Source: Paenibacillus abyssi
Lineage (GTDB): Bacteria > Bacillota > Bacilli > Paenibacillales > Paenibacillaceae
DNA: 64,000 bases
Direction of reading: 5' to 3'
NCBI RefSeq assembly: GCF_014640295.1
Contig: NZ_BMGR01000015.1
Coordinates: 79,162 to 143,161, forward strand
A model generated the notes under the pieces. That model saw only the letters and a list, made by a program, of their open reading frames with translations, was not told the origin of the DNA and searched no databases. A program made the position numbers and the translations under genes. Below, piece after piece: positions 62,468 through 64,000 of the stretch (the stretch's first letter is position 1; each line of letters starts with the position of its first letter).

Positions 62468-63823
62468 CTAGCCTGTTTCTGCCTGCGGCAACTCCACCGG
62501 CCCGTCAATGGGTTGGCGCTTACGTACGATAATCCTGGAGATACGCAGGTTATCCGTTTCCTCGATAATAAAGTCATGTGTGTCCATGTAACTGACCGTC
62601 TCAAGCTTCTTTGGCGGAATTTCAATCTGCGAGTAGATCCAGCCGCCGATCGTGTCGTATTCATCATACTCGATGTCCAAGCTGAAGAAGCTGTTCACTT
62701 CCTCGATGAGCATTTGCCCGTTAATGGAATAATGATCATCGTCTATCTTCTCGATATCAGGGCGCTCGTCATCGAATTCATCTTGGATCTCTCCGACAAT
62801 TTCCTCCATAATATCCTCTAATGTAACAAGACCGGAGGTCCCGCCGTATTCATCGATAAGAATCGCAATCTGCGTTTTTTTCTTCTGCAGCAGCTTCAGC
62901 AGTGTGCTGATCTGCATCGTTTCCGGCACCGTAGTGACCGGCCTGGTAATCTGAGTAATGCTAAAAATGCTTTTCTCATCAACCTTGAGTATGTCTTTTA
63001 TGTGTACAAAGCCGATAATATTATCTTTATGTTCATCACAAACCGGAAAACGTGTATGCATCTCCCGCAGCGCGATCTCTTTGTTATCTTGAAATGTCAA
63101 ATTCGTATACAGGCATACCATATCCGTTCGCGGAATCTTAATTTCCCTGGCGCTCGTTTCGGCAAATTCAAATATATTGTCTACCAGCGTCAATTCCGTA
63201 TTATCGATCAGTCCGCTCTTATGGCTTTCTTTCACCATGATGCGGATCTCTTCCTCCGTGTGGCCCGATTCACTCTCGGATACCCGCTCGAGACCGAATA
63301 GCTTGAGCAGCCTATTGCCCGTCGCATTTAAAAATATGATAAAAGGATACATCAGATTGTGAAACAACATGAGCGGCGCCGCCGTCAAAAGCGTGACGCT
63401 CTCTGCCTTGCGAATCGCCAATGTTTGTGGAGCGAGTACGCCAAGCACAATGTGTAAAATAATGATAACGAAGAAAGCGGTCAAAAAGGCGATCGTATGG
63501 ATGATGCCATCACTCAGATTAAACCAGTCCTTCAAATACGGTTCTATGATGCTGGCTATTGCCGGTTCACCGACATATCCGAGGCCGAGCGATGCAAGTG
63601 TAATTCCTAGTTGGCAAGCAAATAAATAGCCATCAAGATCGCGGGTAAGATGAGCTGCGAATTTAGCCCTTCGTCCCCCCTCCGATACTAAATAATCAAT
63701 TCGGCTTCCTCGTACTTTAACCATCGCAAATTGGGCGGCGACGAAAAAACCATTTAGAAACACCAAAAAGAAAATCAATGAACCACTCAGCAATAACGGC
63801 ATTATCGGTAACGGGTCATCCAA
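62468..63823 (-). CDS. CNNM/CorC-family membrane transporter (hemolysin family)
   Basis: 451 residues from a TTG (weak AGGGATCC before it). Transmembrane CNNM (DUF21) domain (about 1-200) with LNGFFVAAQFAMVKVRGSR, a CBS pair (about 215-335; PRTDMVCLYTNLT, LIDEYGGTSGLVTLEDIMEEIVGEIQDEFD) and a C-terminal CorC_HlyC domain (about 350-440). MpfA of B. subtilis is a member that exports Mg2+. So it is probably a Mg2+ or other divalent exporter, not a hemolysin. A structured leader precedes it. Confidence 0.9.
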   Translation of the reverse strand: MDDPLPIMPLLLSGSLIFFLVFLNGFFVAAQFAMVKVRGSRIDYLVSEGGRRAKFAAHLTRDLDGYLFACQLGITLASLGLGYVGEPAIASIIEPYLKDWFNLSDGIIHTIAFLTAFFVIIILHIVLGVLAPQTLAIRKAESVTLLTAAPLMLFHNLMYPFIIFLNATGNRLLKLFGLERVSESESGHTEEEIRIMVKESHKSGLIDNTELTLVDNIFEFAETSAREIKIPRTDMVCLYTNLTFQDNKEIALREMHTRFPVCDEHKDNIIGFVHIKDILKVDEKSIFSITQITRPVTTVPETMQISTLLKLLQKKKTQIAILIDEYGGTSGLVTLEDIMEEIVGEIQDEFDDERPDIEKIDDDHYSINGQMLIEEVNSFFSLDIEYDEYDTIGGWIYSQIEIPPKKLETVSYMDTHDFIIEETDNLRISRIIVRKRQPIDGPVELPQAETG

Positions 63824-63829
63824 TGGATC

Positions 63830-63884
63830 CCTGTCTTTCGTCCCCCGTCCTACGGGCTGGCCGACGACAGGAGCACCTCCTTTT
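63830..63884 (-). promoter_or_regulatory. Compact structured leader of the CNNM gene
   Basis: On the minus strand, 5' to 3': AAAAGGAGGTGCTCC (GGAG/CTCC hairpin), then CCTGTC...GACAGG (63871-63866 with 63835-63830), GTC/GAC, and an inner hairpin CCCGT AGG ACGGG. It lies seven bases before the TTG start and so could affect initiation. I recall similar elements before related genes but cannot name a class. Confidence 0.5.
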
Positions 63885-63947
63885 ATAAATGAAATTTATG
63901 CAGGAAAGGATATTAATGACAGCTTAGATGATGAAAACCTGTCAATT

Positions 63948-64000
63948 GTCTGAGAAAATGTCACCCTAACTCGTCCGAGAAAATGTCACTATTGGAGTAG
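63948..64000. mobile_element. Possible insertion-sequence end (edge of window)
   Basis: GTCTGAGAAAATGTCAC (63948-63964) and GTCCGAGAAAATGTCAC (63973-63989) are 25 bases apart and differ at one base. Repeats of this kind, GAGAAAATGTCAC, are found inside the ends of IS21-type elements of Bacillales. No transposase is in the window, so this is only suggestive. Confidence 0.4.

Overview
The window reads as a chromosomal segment of a spore-forming Firmicute of the Paenibacillaceae type. The evidence is the strong GGAGG ribosome binding sites, frequent TTG/GTG starts, genes close to Bacillus subtilis ones (tgl, a YjcZ-type small protein, cymR, the yrr cluster around alaS), LplABC-type sugar transporters with a membrane-bound AraC regulator, and a T-box and a Mn2+ riboswitch. 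Almost everything is on the minus strand. I see no rRNA, tRNA, CRISPR or phage genes. The only mobile-element hint is at the extreme right edge.

Layout. (1) 1-3.3 kb: an NCS1 nucleobase/hydantoin-type permease (cut by the window edge), a nitrilase-superfamily amidohydrolase and a PAS-AAA+ regulator, with three ATGCA-type palindromes between regulator and amidohydrolase. (2) 3.4-8.9 kb: an exported protein of unknown function, a secreted polysaccharide deacetylase, spore-coat transglutaminase Tgl, a 44-codon YjcZ-like gene, a small conserved gene and a membrane-anchored GDPD. (3) 9-26 kb: a large catabolic region with a probable eight-gene unit (epimerase, DapA-like aldolase, two-subunit serine dehydratase, M20 amidohydrolase, two Gfo/Idh oxidoreductases, TIM-barrel isomerase). 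It is flanked upstream by a GGDEF-like regulator and downstream by an LplABC-type transporter without ATPase, an AraC sensor-regulator and an MDR dehydrogenase. Start/stop overlaps suggest coordinated expression, and the gene set suggests breakdown of a sugar or sugar-amino acid compound that yields serine. (4) 26-31.9 kb: three EAL-domain proteins (two with degenerate GGDEF motifs) around a DnaQ-like exonuclease, a c-di-GMP turnover island. (5) 32-34.1 kb: a DHA2 efflux pump and its MarR regulator with a palindromic operator.

(6) 34.2-39 kb: urease operon ureABCFGD with no ureE, preceded by a good promoter and a perfect GlnR/TnrA box about 52 bases upstream of the predicted start of transcription. 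(7) 39.2-47 kb: ilvD, a TerC-family Mn2+ exporter under a yybP-ykoY riboswitch with tandem terminators, a deacetylase-YkoP fusion, an AI-2E transporter and a class B PBP. (8) 47-62.4 kb: a chemoreceptor, then the conserved Bacillales block trhP2-trhP1-mltG-two DUF1292-ruvX-ireB-alaS (T-box), yrrI-like transporter, zinc ribbon, PRC-barrel, cysteine desulfurase, cymR and divergent mnmA. This block joins tRNA modification and thiolation, sulfur regulation and cell-wall control. (9) 62.4-64 kb: a CNNM/CorC-type transporter with a compact structured leader, then repeated sequences resembling an IS terminus.

The strongest candidates for something undescribed are the serine-yielding catabolic cluster (9-26 kb), the tandem-terminator Mn2+ riboswitch, the hairpin leader before the CNNM gene, the non-GAFTGA AAA+ regulator with its palindromes, and the inverted-repeat element near 24.4 kb.
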